From positions 1 to 47,285 of the forward strand of contig JANWWU010000105.1 of assembly GCA_025055595.1 (NCBI GenBank): a stretch of DNA of 47,285 bases. The letters are read 5' to 3'. Shown here piece by piece: positions 15,765-25,911 of the stretch. The translations under genes and the position numbers were made by a program. This DNA comes from Planctomycetota bacterium (GTDB taxonomy: Bacteria; Planctomycetota; UBA11346). The notes below the pieces were generated by a model, which saw only the letters and a program-made list of their open reading frames with translations, did no database searches and had not been told where the DNA came from. Numbering within the stretch: the first letter of the stretch is position 1; each line of letters starts with the position of its first letter.

Positions 15765-16460
15765 ATGGCCAAGGTCACGGTGATGTTCGGGGCCGAACCG
15801 CAGTCCGAGCATGGCTTGGACAAGGATCAGGTGCGGGTCGGACGCGCGCCGGACTGCGACATTGTCATCGATAACCTCGGCGTCAGCCGGCATCACTGCA
15901 CGCTGGTGCGCGACGAACAGGGCTGGATGGTCGTCGATGCCGGATCCAACAATGGCACCTACATCGGCGGCCAGCGCATCCAGCAGCACCGCCTGCGGCA
16001 CGGCGATCGCATCGTCCTCGGCAAGCACTCCCTGGTCTTCGACCAGCACGGCTTCGTCACCAGCAGCATCGCCGCGACGACGAAGAAGCCCGCCGCACCG
16101 GCAGGCGGCGAGATGACGATGTTCGTCGACCAAGCGCAGCTGGCCAAGGTGCTGGCCAGCGAGGGTCAGCGCCGGATGGCGCTGGCGGTGCAACAGGGCG
16201 AGCGCGAAGTCGTCGTGCCGCTGCTCAAGGAGGAGCTGACGATCGGCAGCGGCGAGCAGGCCGATATCCCGGCACGCGGTTTCCTCGTCAAGCCCGTGCA
16301 GGCGAAGCTGGTGCGCACCGCCAGCGGGCATCGCCTGCTGGCGCTCGGCGGTTGGCGCTCGGTGCGGGTCAACGGCCGCAAGGTGGCGGGCGACATCGCG
16401 TTGCAGCCGGGCGATGTGATCGAGATCGCCGGCAACCGCTACACCTATCGCCAGGCATGA
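15765..16460 (+). CDS. Protein with one canonical and one degenerate FHA domain
   Basis: Soluble protein of 231 aa. The first FHA domain (residues ~20-100) has all phosphothreonine-binding signatures: VGRAPDCDIVI, VSRHHCTL and SNNGTYIGG. A linker follows (residues ~100-130, Ala/Thr/Lys-rich). A second FHA-like fold (~145-231) has GSGEQADIPARG and RVNGRKVAGD but lacks the Arg and Ser-x-x-His, so it probably does not bind phosphopeptide. No kinase gene is in the window. The last four bases overlap the start of the lipoprotein gene, so the two should be co-translated. Confidence 0.85.
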   Translation: MAKVTVMFGAEPQSEHGLDKDQVRVGRAPDCDIVIDNLGVSRHHCTLVRDEQGWMVVDAGSNNGTYIGGQRIQQHRLRHGDRIVLGKHSLVFDQHGFVTSSIAATTKKPAAPAGGEMTMFVDQAQLAKVLASEGQRRMALAVQQGEREVVVPLLKEELTIGSGEQADIPARGFLVKPVQAKLVRTASGHRLLALGGWRSVRVNGRKVAGDIALQPGDVIEIAGNRYTYRQA

Positions 16461-16927
16461 CGCATCCGGTCTGTAGCCAAGCGCGCCCCGCTCCCCTTCC
16501 CCGCTGGCTGCGCGCCGCGCCCATCGCCGCGGTCCTGCTGCTGGCCGCCTGCGCCGGCGACGAGCGCAGCGACTACGGCCGCGCCCGCGTCAGCGGCCTG
16601 CGCCTCGAGCGCTTCCCCGATGTGCCGATCCCCGCCGGCTGGCGTCCCCTGCCCGAGGAGGAGGCCCTGGCGATCGCCATCGCCGGCGGGGCGGCGCGCC
16701 GCCTGCTGCTCACCGTGCAGGCGCCGCAGCCCGACCTGCAGCCGCCCGAGGCGATGCGCGCGATCGCCGCCCGCCTGGTCGACGCCGGCTGGCAGCCAGC
16801 CGACGAGCGGCACGACCCGGCGCGCCTGCGGCAGCGTTGGCGCAAGGGTCAAGAGGAACTGCTGGTCGAAGCCGAGCGCCGCGGCGGCGCGGTCATCGTC
16901 CGCTGGCGCCTGCTGCCGGCCTCTTAG
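16457..16927 (+). CDS. Small lipoprotein of unknown function
   Basis: Protein of 156 aa. The N-terminus contains RWLRAAPIAAVLLLAAC, a signal ending in a lipobox (Cys ~32), so it should be a lipid-anchored envelope protein. The mature domain includes LRLERFPDVPIPAGWRPL, LLLTVQAPQPDLQP, AMRAIAARLVDAGWQ and VIVRWRLLP, an alternating strand-helix pattern. The pattern resembles small domains of planctomycete and delta-proteobacterial lipoproteins, without a named function. ATGA overlap with the dual-FHA gene indicates translational coupling. Confidence 0.65.
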   Translation: MTHPVCSQARPAPLPRWLRAAPIAAVLLLAACAGDERSDYGRARVSGLRLERFPDVPIPAGWRPLPEEEALAIAIAGGAARRLLLTVQAPQPDLQPPEAMRAIAARLVDAGWQPADERHDPARLRQRWRKGQEELLVEAERRGGAVIVRWRLLPAS

Positions 16928-16952
16928 GCCGCGCCGTCGTCCAAGACACGGC

Positions 16953-16979
16953 TTGCCGGAGGGGGCCAGGGTGTAGCCT
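16953..16979 (+). promoter_or_regulatory. Possible promoter of the yajC-secDF operon
   Basis: TTGCCG (16953-16958), 15 bases, TAGCCT (16974-16979), then 33 bases to the yajC ATG. A clear ribosome-binding site GAGGAG lies at 16999-17004. The short spacer matches the pairs upstream of 6599 and 15765. Pattern match only. Confidence 0.35.
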
Positions 16980-17012
16980 TGCGCCCCCATCGCCTCGCGC
17001 GAGGAGAACCCC

Positions 17013-17414
17013 ATGTTCCGTAGCATCCTGCTGCTCCTCTCTCTCTGCGCCCTGCTCGCCGCCCAGGAAGGCGGGCCGAGCCCAGTGACGCCGGCTCCCG
17101 CCCCGGCGCCGGCCGGCAGCCAGGGCGGCGGCCTGTGGAGCATGGTCATCTTCCTCGTCGTCATGGTGCTGATGATGTGGTTCCTGATCATCCGTCCGCA
17201 GCGCAAGGAGGAGAAGCGCCGGCGCGAGATGCTCGAAGCGCTGAAGCGCGGCGACGAAGTGGTGACGATCGGCGGGGTGCACGGGGTGATCGAGGCCGTC
17301 GGCGAGCAGACGATCGACCTGCGCATCGGCAAGGGCGCGCAGACGCTCGTCGTCACCTTCAACAAGGGAGCGATCAGCGCCAACTTGACGGCCGAGCGCG
17401 CGAGCAAGGCCTGA
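17013..17414 (+). CDS. yajC: Preprotein translocase subunit YajC
   Basis: Protein of 133 aa. The single YajC membrane segment (SMVIFLVVMVLMMWFLIIRP, residues ~46-65) is followed by the basic QRKEEKRRREMLEALKRGDEVVTIGGVHGVIEAV signature in two parts and a cytosolic tail. Unlike the short enterobacterial protein, it has an extra N-terminal hydrophobic stretch (MFRSILLLLSLCALLAA) resembling a signal peptide, then a Pro/Ala linker. YajC associates with SecDF and SecYEG at the inner membrane. It sits nine bases before secDF, the common yajC-secD-secF order. Confidence 0.93.
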   Translation: MFRSILLLLSLCALLAAQEGGPSPVTPAPAPAPAGSQGGGLWSMVIFLVVMVLMMWFLIIRPQRKEEKRRREMLEALKRGDEVVTIGGVHGVIEAVGEQTIDLRIGKGAQTLVVTFNKGAISANLTAERASKA

Positions 17415-17423
17415 GGAGCGTCC

Positions 17424-20400
17424 ATGCGGTTCACCGGCATCGTCGTCATCGCCGTCTTCGTCACCGCGCTGTTCCTGCTCTTCTTGCAGAACCGCGTGCT
17501 GGTCGGCGAGCAGGAGCTGCGCGCCGAGGTCCGCGCGGCGGCGAGCGAGACCACGGCGGCGCGCGTGTTCGATGTGATTCTCAAGGACATCGCCGGCAAT
17601 CCGGTCGATGCGCTGGCGGCGGAGGCCGAGGAGATGCGCCGCCGCCTGCAGGGCGAGCAGCGCGATGCCGCGATCCCCTTCCACGAGCTCGCCCTCGACA
17701 CCGCCTCCGGCCATGTGCGGCTGACGGCGCCCGCCGATGTCGACGAGCTGGCGCTGCGCCAGCGCCTGACGGGGCGCGTCTACCGCCGGGCCAACGACCC
17801 GCGCCCCCTCTGGCATGTCAATCTCGGCATCGATCTGCGCGGCGGCGTCGAGTTCACCTGTCGGCTGAAGAACGACCTCGGGCAGGTCGTGCCCGCCGAT
17901 GACGAAGTCGTCGCGGTCCTGCGCAGTCGCCTCGACGAGCGTGGGCTGACCGAGCCGATTGTCGCCCGCCTGTCGAACGGCGATGTCCAGATCGTCATTC
18001 CCGGCGGCACGCGCGCCGACGCCGCGCGCACCCGCAAGGTCCTCGAGACCACCGGCCGGCTGGAGTTCCGCGAAGTGATCGCCGAGTATCCGAACGCCGA
18101 CTTCCCCTCGCGGAACGCTGGCGATCCGCAGTGCGCCTGGGTCGATCTCGGCGGCGGGCGCTGGGGTTTCAACCCCGCGGTGCCGCGCGGCACCCGGCAG
18201 GACATCATCGCCCCCAAGGAGCCGCCGCCCGGCCTCGCCCCCAGCGAGTTCCTCCACCTCGGGCCGGTGCGGGTCTCGGGCAAGGAGGTCGCCGATGCCT
18301 TCGAAACCATCCACGAAGGGCAGCCGGCGGTCGGCATCACCTTCACCGCGGTCGGCGCCAGCAAGAATTTCGAGTTCACCAGCGGGGTCAAGGAGCGCGG
18401 CGACGCCAAGGCCGGCACCGGCCGGATCGCGATCGTCTTCGACGGCATCGTCAAGAGCGATCCGCGGGTCGTCTCGCCGAGCTCCCGCGACTGCGTGATC
18501 AGCGGCCGCTTCACCAGCGAGGAGATCCGCGACCTGCGCGGGGTGCTGAAGGCGGGCTCGCTGGCGGTGACCCCGGAGATCCTCTCCGAGCGCGTCGTCG
18601 GCCCCACCCTCGGCATCCAGGAGATCGAGCGCGCGCTGATCACCCTCGCCTGGTGCATGGCGGCGATCGTCGCCTTCCTCGCCTGGTACTACCGCCGCCT
18701 CGGCCTGGTCGCGCTGGCTGCGATGGCCGCCTGCGGGGCGCTGACCTGGACGACGCTCTCGGTGTTCGGCGCCACCCTCACCCTGCCCGGCATCGCCGGC
18801 CTGATCCTCGCCATCGCGATGTCGATCGACACCAACGTCCTGGTGTTCGAGCGCATCCGCGAGGAGCTGAAGGAAGACAAAGGCCTGCCGGCGGCGATCG
18901 AGGCCGGCTACGACCGCGCCTTCCTCACCATCCTCGATGCCAACCTGACGACGATGGCGACCGGCCTGGTGCTCTATGTCATCGGCACCGGCCCGATCAA
19001 GGGCTTCGGCCTGACGCTGATCATCGGCATCGCGATCTCGATGTTCAGCGGCGTCTACCTCGGCCGCTTCTTGACCGAGCTGCTGTGCCGCCGCCGGCAG
19101 ACGGTGTCGCTGGCCAGCGTGTTCCGCCCCCTGCCCTTCCCCTATGTGCGCCTGCGTCGGGCGATGTACGCGCTGACAGCGCTCACCGCGCTCGCGGGCA
19201 TCGGCTGGTTCGCCTTCGGGCATCGGCTGACGGGCGGCGGCTTCGACCGCAACTTCGACATCGAGTTCACCGGCGGCACGATGGTGCAGGTCAGCTTCAC
19301 GCGGGAGATGGACCAGGAGGCGATCGCCGCCGCCCTGCAGGCGGCCTGGGAGCGGGTGCCGGAGGCGCAGCGCGCCGCCAGCCTGATCGATCCGCGCGAG
19401 ATCCAGTACCAGCCGTACTTCGCGAGCCTGGCGGAGATCGGTCGCCGCAGCCGGCAGTGGGTGTTCCGGGTGCGCGATGTCGAGGGCGCGCAGCTCGAGC
19501 GGCAGCGCCATGAGCTGGAGCAGGAGCGCGGCCGCATCCTGCGGGAGATCGACGCCAAGCGCTCAGCGACCCCGCCGGACATCGCGGGCGCGCGTGCGCT
19601 CGAGCGCGAACGGCTGGACCCGCTCAAGCAGCGCATCGCCGCGCTCACCGAGCAGATCGCCGACCGCACCCAGCGCTTCAAGCGCGAGCTCGGCGCGGTG
19701 TTCGGCGAGGCCGTCGCGCCCGAGGGCAGCGAGGTCGCGGCCATCGCTTATGCCGAGCAGACGCTCTCCGTCACCGTCATCACGATGGAGCCGGCGAGCC
19801 CGCTGCAGGCGCGCGCGATCGCCGATCGCCTCGCGCACCTCGGCCGCCAAGTCGCCGTCAGCAGCGAGGGCACCGCGATGACGCTGCGCGTCCAGTACGC
19901 GACCCGCCCGCGGCCGCCGGCCGGCGCGCTCGAGGCCCTGCCGACCGACCCCGTCGGACAGCGCTGCCTGGCGCTGCTCGTCGCCGGCGGCATGCCGGAG
20001 GCGGAGGCGCGCGACCTCGCCGCCGTCGCCAGCCCGGTGATCGAAAGCCTGGTCGACGCCGCCGCCAGCCAGCGCGTGGCGGTCGCCCAGCCCTTCCCGG
20101 CCAGCCAGCACTTCAGCAGCCAGGTCGCCGGCCGCATGCAGTGGCAAGCGCTGATCGCCTGCACCCTGGCGCTGCTCGCCATGCTGCTCTACATCGCCGC
20201 TCGCTTCGAGCTCGCCTACGGCCTGGGCGCCGCGGTGTCGCTGCTCCATGTCGTCATCCAGACGATCGGCCTCATCGTCCTGCTCGGCATCCGCATCGAC
20301 CTGACGGTGATCGCCGCCATCCTGACGGTGATCGGCTACGCGATCAACGACACGATCGTCGTCTACGACCGCATCCGCGAGTATGTCGGCAAGATGGTCG

Positions 20401-20672
20401 GCAAGCCGCTTGAAGCGGTGATCGATGCCGCGATCGCCGACACCATGCCGCGCACCATCCTCACCGGCGGCATGGTGATCGCCTCGCTGATCTTCATCCT
20501 GCTCTTCGCTGGCGACTCGCTCGAGGCCTTCGCTGCGACCCTGCTGATCGGCATCTGCCTCGGCACCTTCTCCTCGGTCTTCGTCGCCAGCCCCCTGCTG
20601 CTGTCGTTCCGCCGCGAGTCGCTGATCGCCCCCCCGCCTGCCCCGCCAGCGGAGGCGCCAGCACCGGCGTGA
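17424..20672 (+). CDS. secDF: Fused protein translocase subunit SecDF
   Basis: Single protein of 1082 aa joining SecD and SecF, the proton-driven RND-type motor that pulls exported proteins across the inner membrane. SecD half (residues ~1-590): LGIDLRGGVEFTC in the first periplasmic domain, and AMSIDTNVLVFERIREEL with the conserved membrane Asp. SecF half (~590-1082): FDIEFTGGTMVQVSF and IGYAINDTIVVYDRIREYV. Unusual is an 80-residue charged coiled-coil insertion at residues ~685-765 in the SecF periplasmic domain. The DLxxR-type extra N-terminal region (residues ~20-130) is also long. C-terminus is Pro/Ala-rich. Confidence 0.95.
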   Translation: MRFTGIVVIAVFVTALFLLFLQNRVLVGEQELRAEVRAAASETTAARVFDVILKDIAGNPVDALAAEAEEMRRRLQGEQRDAAIPFHELALDTASGHVRLTAPADVDELALRQRLTGRVYRRANDPRPLWHVNLGIDLRGGVEFTCRLKNDLGQVVPADDEVVAVLRSRLDERGLTEPIVARLSNGDVQIVIPGGTRADAARTRKVLETTGRLEFREVIAEYPNADFPSRNAGDPQCAWVDLGGGRWGFNPAVPRGTRQDIIAPKEPPPGLAPSEFLHLGPVRVSGKEVADAFETIHEGQPAVGITFTAVGASKNFEFTSGVKERGDAKAGTGRIAIVFDGIVKSDPRVVSPSSRDCVISGRFTSEEIRDLRGVLKAGSLAVTPEILSERVVGPTLGIQEIERALITLAWCMAAIVAFLAWYYRRLGLVALAAMAACGALTWTTLSVFGATLTLPGIAGLILAIAMSIDTNVLVFERIREELKEDKGLPAAIEAGYDRAFLTILDANLTTMATGLVLYVIGTGPIKGFGLTLIIGIAISMFSGVYLGRFLTELLCRRRQTVSLASVFRPLPFPYVRLRRAMYALTALTALAGIGWFAFGHRLTGGGFDRNFDIEFTGGTMVQVSFTREMDQEAIAAALQAAWERVPEAQRAASLIDPREIQYQPYFASLAEIGRRSRQWVFRVRDVEGAQLERQRHELEQERGRILREIDAKRSATPPDIAGARALERERLDPLKQRIAALTEQIADRTQRFKRELGAVFGEAVAPEGSEVAAIAYAEQTLSVTVITMEPASPLQARAIADRLAHLGRQVAVSSEGTAMTLRVQYATRPRPPAGALEALPTDPVGQRCLALLVAGGMPEAEARDLAAVASPVIESLVDAAASQRVAVAQPFPASQHFSSQVAGRMQWQALIACTLALLAMLLYIAARFELAYGLGAAVSLLHVVIQTIGLIVLLGIRIDLTVIAAILTVIGYAINDTIVVYDRIREYVGKMVGKPLEAVIDAAIADTMPRTILTGGMVIASLIFILLFAGDSLEAFAATLLIGICLGTFSSVFVASPLLLSFRRESLIAPPPAPPAEAPAPA

Positions 20673-20733
20673 GCGTCTGTCACACGCCGCGACGCTGGCT
20701 GAGCCACGGCGTAGGCCGGGGCCGACCAGGACC

Positions 20734-20739
20734 TAAGCT
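20734..20739 (+). promoter_or_regulatory. Possible -10 element of the S8 protease gene
   Basis: TAAGCT, the same hexamer as the -10-like element before gyrB, lies 19 bases before the ATG at 20759. No TTG-type -35 is found at 15-17 bases upstream; TAGGCC at 20712-20717 is a poor candidate. A ribosome-binding site GGAAAGG at 20742-20748 follows. Confidence 0.25.
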
Positions 20740-20758
20740 GTGGAAAGGTAGCTTGGAC

Positions 20759-23700
20759 ATGCTGGCCCGCCTCGTCCCCGCCCTGTTCGCCCTCGCGTCC
20801 ACCGCGTCCGCGCTCGAGGTCGTGCCGCTCGATCAGCCGGGCTTCTCGCAGCGCGCGGTGCTGGCCCCGCACGAGCTGCTCGTGCGCGAGTCTTCCCGGC
20901 AGCGCGGCCACCTCCAGCAGCGCCTCGAGCGCCTGCCCGGGCGCGCCGCGGCGCGCGCCCGAGCGCGCGCCCTGCTCGCCAGCGGCGAGGCCAGCGCGGT
21001 GCTGCCCGTGCTCTACCTCGACGGACGCCTCGGCGATCCCGTGGCGCGGGCCTACGCTTCGCGGCGCCTCGTCGTCGTCCTGCAACCCTCGGCCGTGATC
21101 GCCGAGCTCCAGCAGGCCTATGGACTGGAGCTGCGACAGCAGGTGCAGGAGCGGGTGTGGATCGTCGAGCCGCGATCGCCAGACCTCTACGCCTCCCTCG
21201 AGACCGCGCAGGCGATGCAGGGCGACCCGCGGATCGCGCTGGCTCAGCCCCTGCTCTACAAGCCGGCGGCCCGCCGCCTCGATCCGAACGATCCGATCTA
21301 CCAGGACGGCCACCTCTGGCACCTGCTCGACGCCGCCCCCGGCATCCGCGTCCGCGAGGTGTGGGACGACTACCGAGGCGATGGCATCAACATCGCGATC
21401 AATGACGACGGCGTGCAGACCACCCATCCCGACCTCGCGGTCCGCACGGAGTACAGCCGGGACTATGTGCTCGGCGTCCGCGATGCGAACCCCAAGCACG
21501 CGGAAGACATCCATGGGACGGCGGTCGCCGGCCTCGCCGCGGCGCGCGGCAACAACCAGCTCGGCACCGTCGGCGTCGCTTTCGCCGCCCGGATCATCGC
21601 CAACCGCGTGCTCGCCAGAGATACGCGGGCCACCGATGATGCCTTGCGCGATGCGATGCTCGTGCAGCTGCGCGACCTGCCGGCCGAGCGCACCTGGGTC
21701 AGCAACAGCTCGTGGAGCGTCCCCGACACCGGCAACCTGATGGACGGGCCGGGCCTCCTGATCAGCGGTTTCCAGGAGCTGCGGCTCGGCCTGCAGGAAG
21801 GCGTCTTCGGCGGCCGCGACAACTGCGGCATCGTCTATGTCTGGGCCGCTGGCAACGGCGGGTTCGGCGATCCGAACCTCGTCGATCCGAATACCGGCAT
21901 CCAGGACTGCACGGCATTCGACGGCTACCTCAACCGCTTCACCATCCCGGTCGCATCGCTCAAGCACCCCGAGGCGGTGCATCCCTTTCCCTGGCGCCTG
22001 CCGCTGACGCCGGCTCTGTACAAGGCCGAGTACTCAGAAAGTGGCCCGAATCTGATCATTTCCGCTCCAGGCGGAGAACAGCAGCTGCCGCAGCCGACGA
22101 ATCCGCCGCAGCCGTGGGGCATCGTCACCACCGATCGCACAGCCGCAGAGGGTCATGTACAGCCCGTCTCTGGCAGCGGGGACAAGGCTCGCGCCGAGTT
22201 CGATGATCCCACTGTCCTAGACCCCCAACAAAACCCTCAACGCCCATACGAGAACGGCGACTATATCCCTCCGCGATATCAGCTGAACGGTACTTCGTTC
22301 GCTGCCCCGCTCGTCGCCGGCGCAGCCGCGCTGATGCTGCAGGCCCGACCCGAGCTCAGCTGGCGCGATGTCCGCGCGATCATGCAGCACCGCGGCCAGG
22401 ATGTGCTGCCCGCCCCCGGGCCGATCGACCTCTTGCCGCACGATGACTGGTGCCAGTGGCGGCCCAATGCCGCCGGCCTGCTCTACAACAACTGGTACGG
22501 CTTCGGCGCCGTCGATGTGGGCCGCTTCGTCTACGGCGGCGACGGCGCGCGCGGGCAGCTGGCGAGCGACGCCGCGCGCGACGAGCCAGGGGCCCTGCGC
22601 TGGCCGCTCTATCCGCCGCTGCTCGCCGAGCCGCTGCGCTACCGCGCGGAGTTCCCGCGGCCGAGCAACACCCGCGACGATCCCGATCTCTACGCGATCT
22701 TCGATGCGCCGCTCTTCCCGATGCGGGACCTCGTGCCCGACGGGCGCGCGCGCGTCCCGCATCGCGCGCGCGACGCCCAGGGCAACATCGTGTCGATCAG
22801 CCGCTGGTGCGAGATCCCGATGCCGATCAGCGGGATGCCGGAGGGCTTCCGCATCGACGCCGTCGAGATCACGGTCGAGCTCGAGGGCCTCGGTCCCAAC
22901 GCCTACCCCGGCGGGGCCCCGGCCTGGGAGCGCATCGTCCGCGACGATGGGACCGTCGTCTATGAACCGCTCGTCAGCAAGCCGCGCTTCCAAGGTCCCA
23001 CGAGCAACACCAACGGCCTGTTCAACTGGGGCGACTACCTGTTCCGCCTGCGCTCGCCCAACGGCACGGAGGCGATCCTCGGCCGCCAGCGCCCGGGACG
23101 GCAGGCGTTCGTCAGCCCCCCCCTCCCCGGACAGACGAGCAGCTCGGAGAAGTGGACCTTCACCGAGTTCTTCCACGCCAATGAGACCGCCGTCAACGGC
23201 ACCTGGACCCTGCGGATCATCGACGAGCGTGACGATGTGCCCTACGATCCGGCCGCCGACCCGCAAGGCTTCATCCTCGCCGATGGCAGCGAGGTGATCG
23301 CCGGCAATCCGCCGCAGGCGCGAGTCCGTTCGGTCGACCTGCAGATCTGGGGGCATGTCGCGTATCCAGTGCCGCGCATCGCGGCGACGCGGCCGGATGG
23401 GCTGCCGCTCAAGGAAGGCCCGCAGACCATCCGGATCCTCGGCAGCGGCTTCGCGCGCAGCCAGGGGCAGATCCCCGTCTGCCAAGTCTACTGGCAGCCG
23501 CTGCGCTACGACAGCGCGCTGCAAGCCTACGTCCCCGACGGCGACCCGCGCGAGCTGCCCTTCGCCTTCGTCAATGACGGCGAACAGCGGGCGACCCTGC
23601 CGAGCGAGCTGCTGTCGGCCGACACGCCCGGCCGCGCGCGCCTTTTCGTCGCCAACCCCGCGATCGTCGTCGGTCGCGCTGGCGGCAGCGATGCCTTCGA

Positions 23701-24232
23701 TGAGCCGCATGTCCTGCTGCCGACGCGCGTCGCCTCGCCGAACTTCCCAGAAACGCGGACGACGCGTCGCATGAAGCCGAATCCGCCGGAAGACGACCGG
23801 ATCATCCGCTACTCGCATCGTCCGACGATCTCCGAAGTGGCGGATATCGTCGTGCCCGCCGGCGTCGGCTTCACGACGCAAGCGACCGTGTTCGATGTCG
23901 ATGTCGCTGCCGGCCTGCCAGTGGGGGATCCGGAACGGCTGCAGGTGCAGGTGATCAGCCTGAACCAGGACTTCTTGCCTGACAGCGCGCTGAGCGTCAG
24001 CGGCCCCGGCGGCAACGGCCTCGGCACCTACCGCATCAGCGGCACCCCGCGCCAGGATCGCGGCTTCGCCATCATCCAGATCATCGCCAGCGACGGCGCG
24101 GTGCGCGCGGTGCGCGAGTTCCGCGTCAGCGTCCTGAGCACCCGCGAATCCCGCGGCTGCGGCGGCGGCATGGGGCTGGCGCTGCTCGTCATCCCGCTGG
24201 CGATCTGGATCATCCGTCGCCGGCGGCGCTGA
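20759..24232 (+). CDS. Large furin/kexin-like S8 protease with P-domain-like and IPT regions and a C-terminal membrane anchor
   Basis: Exported protein of 1157 aa. Signal peptide [18 protein letters not shown]; a ~190-residue propeptide-like region; then a subtilisin-type catalytic domain with Asp in [13 protein letters not shown] (~215), His in [12 protein letters not shown] (~251), oxyanion Asn in WAAGNGG (~364) and Ser in [19 protein letters not shown] (~511). The double Asp-Asp-Gly resembles proprotein convertases. Residues ~620-870 contain a P/Homo-B-like region ending in [10 protein letters not shown]. An IPT/TIG-like stretch (~880-960) and a cadherin-like stretch (~1030-1130) follow. 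The tail has CGGG, a hydrophobic helix and RRRRR, which looks like a sorting or retention signal. Confidence 0.88.
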   Translation: MLARLVPALFALASTASALEVVPLDQPGFSQRAVLAPHELLVRESSRQRGHLQQRLERLPGRAAARARARALLASGEASAVLPVLYLDGRLGDPVARAYASRRLVVVLQPSAVIAELQQAYGLELRQQVQERVWIVEPRSPDLYASLETAQAMQGDPRIALAQPLLYKPAARRLDPNDPIYQDGHLWHLLDAAPGIRVREVWDDYRGDGINIAINDDGVQTTHPDLAVRTEYSRDYVLGVRDANPKHAEDIHGTAVAGLAAARGNNQLGTVGVAFAARIIANRVLARDTRATDDALRDAMLVQLRDLPAERTWVSNSSWSVPDTGNLMDGPGLLISGFQELRLGLQEGVFGGRDNCGIVYVWAAGNGGFGDPNLVDPNTGIQDCTAFDGYLNRFTIPVASLKHPEAVHPFPWRLPLTPALYKAEYSESGPNLIISAPGGEQQLPQPTNPPQPWGIVTTDRTAAEGHVQPVSGSGDKARAEFDDPTVLDPQQNPQRPYENGDYIPPRYQLNGTSFAAPLVAGAAALMLQARPELSWRDVRAIMQHRGQDVLPAPGPIDLLPHDDWCQWRPNAAGLLYNNWYGFGAVDVGRFVYGGDGARGQLASDAARDEPGALRWPLYPPLLAEPLRYRAEFPRPSNTRDDPDLYAIFDAPLFPMRDLVPDGRARVPHRARDAQGNIVSISRWCEIPMPISGMPEGFRIDAVEITVELEGLGPNAYPGGAPAWERIVRDDGTVVYEPLVSKPRFQGPTSNTNGLFNWGDYLFRLRSPNGTEAILGRQRPGRQAFVSPPLPGQTSSSEKWTFTEFFHANETAVNGTWTLRIIDERDDVPYDPAADPQGFILADGSEVIAGNPPQARVRSVDLQIWGHVAYPVPRIAATRPDGLPLKEGPQTIRILGSGFARSQGQIPVCQVYWQPLRYDSALQAYVPDGDPRELPFAFVNDGEQRATLPSELLSADTPGRARLFVANPAIVVGRAGGSDAFDEPHVLLPTRVASPNFPETRTTRRMKPNPPEDDRIIRYSHRPTISEVADIVVPAGVGFTTQATVFDVDVAAGLPVGDPERLQVQVISLNQDFLPDSALSVSGPGGNGLGTYRISGTPRQDRGFAIIQIIASDGAVRAVREFRVSVLSTRESRGCGGGMGLALLVIPLAIWIIRRRRR

Positions 24233-25133
24233 GCAGCTCCGCCAGCGAGAAGATGGCATCGCGCGTCGCCACCTGCTGCCAAGCGAAGCTCGCCAGCAGC
24301 TCGCGCGGACGGCAGCGCGCGCCGCGCGGCGCCAAGCCGGCGAGGAAGGCGAGATAGCCGCACAGCCGCTCGGGAGCGACCGCCCGCAGCGCCGCCCCGC
24401 CGATCGCTCCGTGCGATTTCGACAACTTGCCGCCCTCGGCCTCCATCACCAGCAGATGATGCCGATAGACCGGGGTCGGCAGCCCGAGCAGGCGCTGCAA
24501 GGCGACCTGGGTCGCGGTGCCGGGGGCGATGTCGCGACCGCGCACGACGCGATCGACTCCGCTGCGCGCGTCATCGACGACGACGGCCAGCGCATAGCTG
24601 ACGATGCCATCGCGGCGCCGCACGATCGGGTCGCCGCAGGCGGCGGCGGGATCCTGGCTGAGATCCAGTCCCGATTCATCGCGCAGCGCGATGCAACCGT
24701 CGTCCAGCCGACAGCGGATCGGCTCGCGGCAGGCCCGCCAGCCGCCGGGCGGCAGCGGTCGGCCGCGCTCGCGGTTGTCGTACCACCAGCCGCCGTCGGG
24801 CGCGCGCCGTCCGCCCTGTGCCAGCTCGCGGCGGCTCAGGCTGCTCGGGTACAGGCGCCCCTGCGCCGCCAAGGCATCGAGGGCGGCAGCGTGCGCTGCG
24901 CCATGCTCCTGCTGCCGCTCCACGCGGTCCCAGTCGAGGCCGAACCAGCGCAAGTCCTCGAGCAGCGCCTCGGCATATGCCGGCGAGCATCGTTCGCGGT
25001 CGAGATCTTCCAGCCGGACGATGAACTCGGCGCCGCGCTGCCGAGCATCGAGCCAGGCGAGCAGCGCCGCAAGCAGGGTCCCGGGATGGGCGCGGCCCGA
25101 GGGCGTCGGCGCGAAGCGCGAGACGCGGCGCAT
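24210..25133 (-). CDS. gluQ: Glutamyl-Q tRNA(Asp) synthetase
   Basis: Protein of 307 aa, a GluRS paralogue lacking the anticodon-binding domain; it attaches glutamate to queuosine in tRNA-Asp. [20 protein letters not shown] carries the HIGH-type motif, [11 protein letters not shown] follows, and the KMSKS-type motif is GKLSKSHGA. The zinc site of E. coli GluQ, Cys-x-Cys after a Tyr, reads YPSSLSR here, so zinc binding appears lost. The start at 25133 matches the family N-terminus. The 3' end overlaps the convergent protease gene by 23 bases. It directly follows the mreC-like gene (one base between). Confidence 0.9.
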   Translation of the reverse strand: MRRVSRFAPTPSGRAHPGTLLAALLAWLDARQRGAEFIVRLEDLDRERCSPAYAEALLEDLRWFGLDWDRVERQQEHGAAHAAALDALAAQGRLYPSSLSRRELAQGGRRAPDGGWWYDNRERGRPLPPGGWRACREPIRCRLDDGCIALRDESGLDLSQDPAAACGDPIVRRRDGIVSYALAVVVDDARSGVDRVVRGRDIAPGTATQVALQRLLGLPTPVYRHHLLVMEAEGGKLSKSHGAIGGAALRAVAPERLCGYLAFLAGLAPRGARCRPRELLASFAWQQVATRDAIFSLAELLSAAGDG

Positions 25134-25134
25134 G

Positions 25135-25902
25135 TCACGGCGCGGCCGCCGCCGGCGGCGGAACGCGCAGGACGAGCAGGCTGTCGGTCCGCGCGCTGTC
25201 AGCCAGCAGCTCGACCTCGATCCGCCAGTGCTCGCCGCGAGCCCCCCGTGTCGCCTGCGCGATGCGCCCGATCGCCAGGCCGTAGGGCAGGGCCGCATCG
25301 CGGGCGCTGACCACCGCCATGCCGGGTTCGATGCGCCGACCCTCGCGGTCCTCGACGAAGGCGAGCCGCGCCGTGCCCGGCAGCCCGCTGCCGCTGAGCA
25401 CCCCCTCGCTGATCAAGCCCTCCGGTCCGAGGATCGCCGCCGGCACGCGCGATTCGCTGTCAGCGAGCTCGCGCACCAGGCAGCGCCGCTCCCGCACCCC
25501 GACGACGACGCCGACCAGGCGCCAGCCATCGACGACCGGGGCATCGCGCACCACGCCGTCGGCGCTGCCGACATCGAGCTCGACGAAGCGCCGGCCCGTG
25601 CGCTGGGTGCGCGCGACCACCCGCCCGCGCGCCGCGACGACGCGCGGTGGCGGCAGGCCGCTCTCGCCGGCGATCTCCGCATACTGCCGCAGGCGTTCGC
25701 GCAGGGCGGCGTTCTCGGCCGCCAGCTGCAAGCAGCGCGCCTGCAGATCGCTCAGCGCCTCCGCCGGCATGCGCGGCGGCGCCAGCCAGCGCTGCAGCGG
25801 CAGCAGGAGATCCTGCGGCAGCGCGAGGAAGGCGGCGAGCGCGCCGCTGATCGCGACGGCGGTCGCGATGGCGAGCGCCAGCAGGGTCCAGCGGCCAGGC
25901 AT
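25135..25902 (-). CDS. mreC: MreC-like rod-shape determining protein
   Basis: Protein of 255 aa with one N-terminal membrane segment (residues ~6-28), a short heptad-type coiled coil (~48-75, [19 protein letters not shown]), then a beta-rich periplasmic domain. [35 protein letters not shown] and SRVPAAI correspond to the MreC pattern in which a conserved VxGW/GLVG is followed by a strand and D-x-x-S-R-V. MreC organises the cell-wall elongation complex. No MreB or MreD is adjacent, so an MreC-fold protein of other function is possible. It lies between the GH13 and gluQ genes. Confidence 0.7.
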   Translation of the reverse strand: MPGRWTLLALAIATAVAISGALAAFLALPQDLLLPLQRWLAPPRMPAEALSDLQARCLQLAAENAALRERLRQYAEIAGESGLPPPRVVAARGRVVARTQRTGRRFVELDVGSADGVVRDAPVVDGWRLVGVVVGVRERRCLVRELADSESRVPAAILGPEGLISEGVLSGSGLPGTARLAFVEDREGRRIEPGMAVVSARDAALPYGLAIGRIAQATRGARGEHWRIEVELLADSARTDSLLVLRVPPPAAAAP

Positions 25903-25911
25903 CGCCGTCGG

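Noticed and set aside
16893-19511. 872-codon minus-strand frame opposite yajC and secDF
   Set aside because: Shadow of secDF; composition is Arg/Asp/Gly-rich without motifs.
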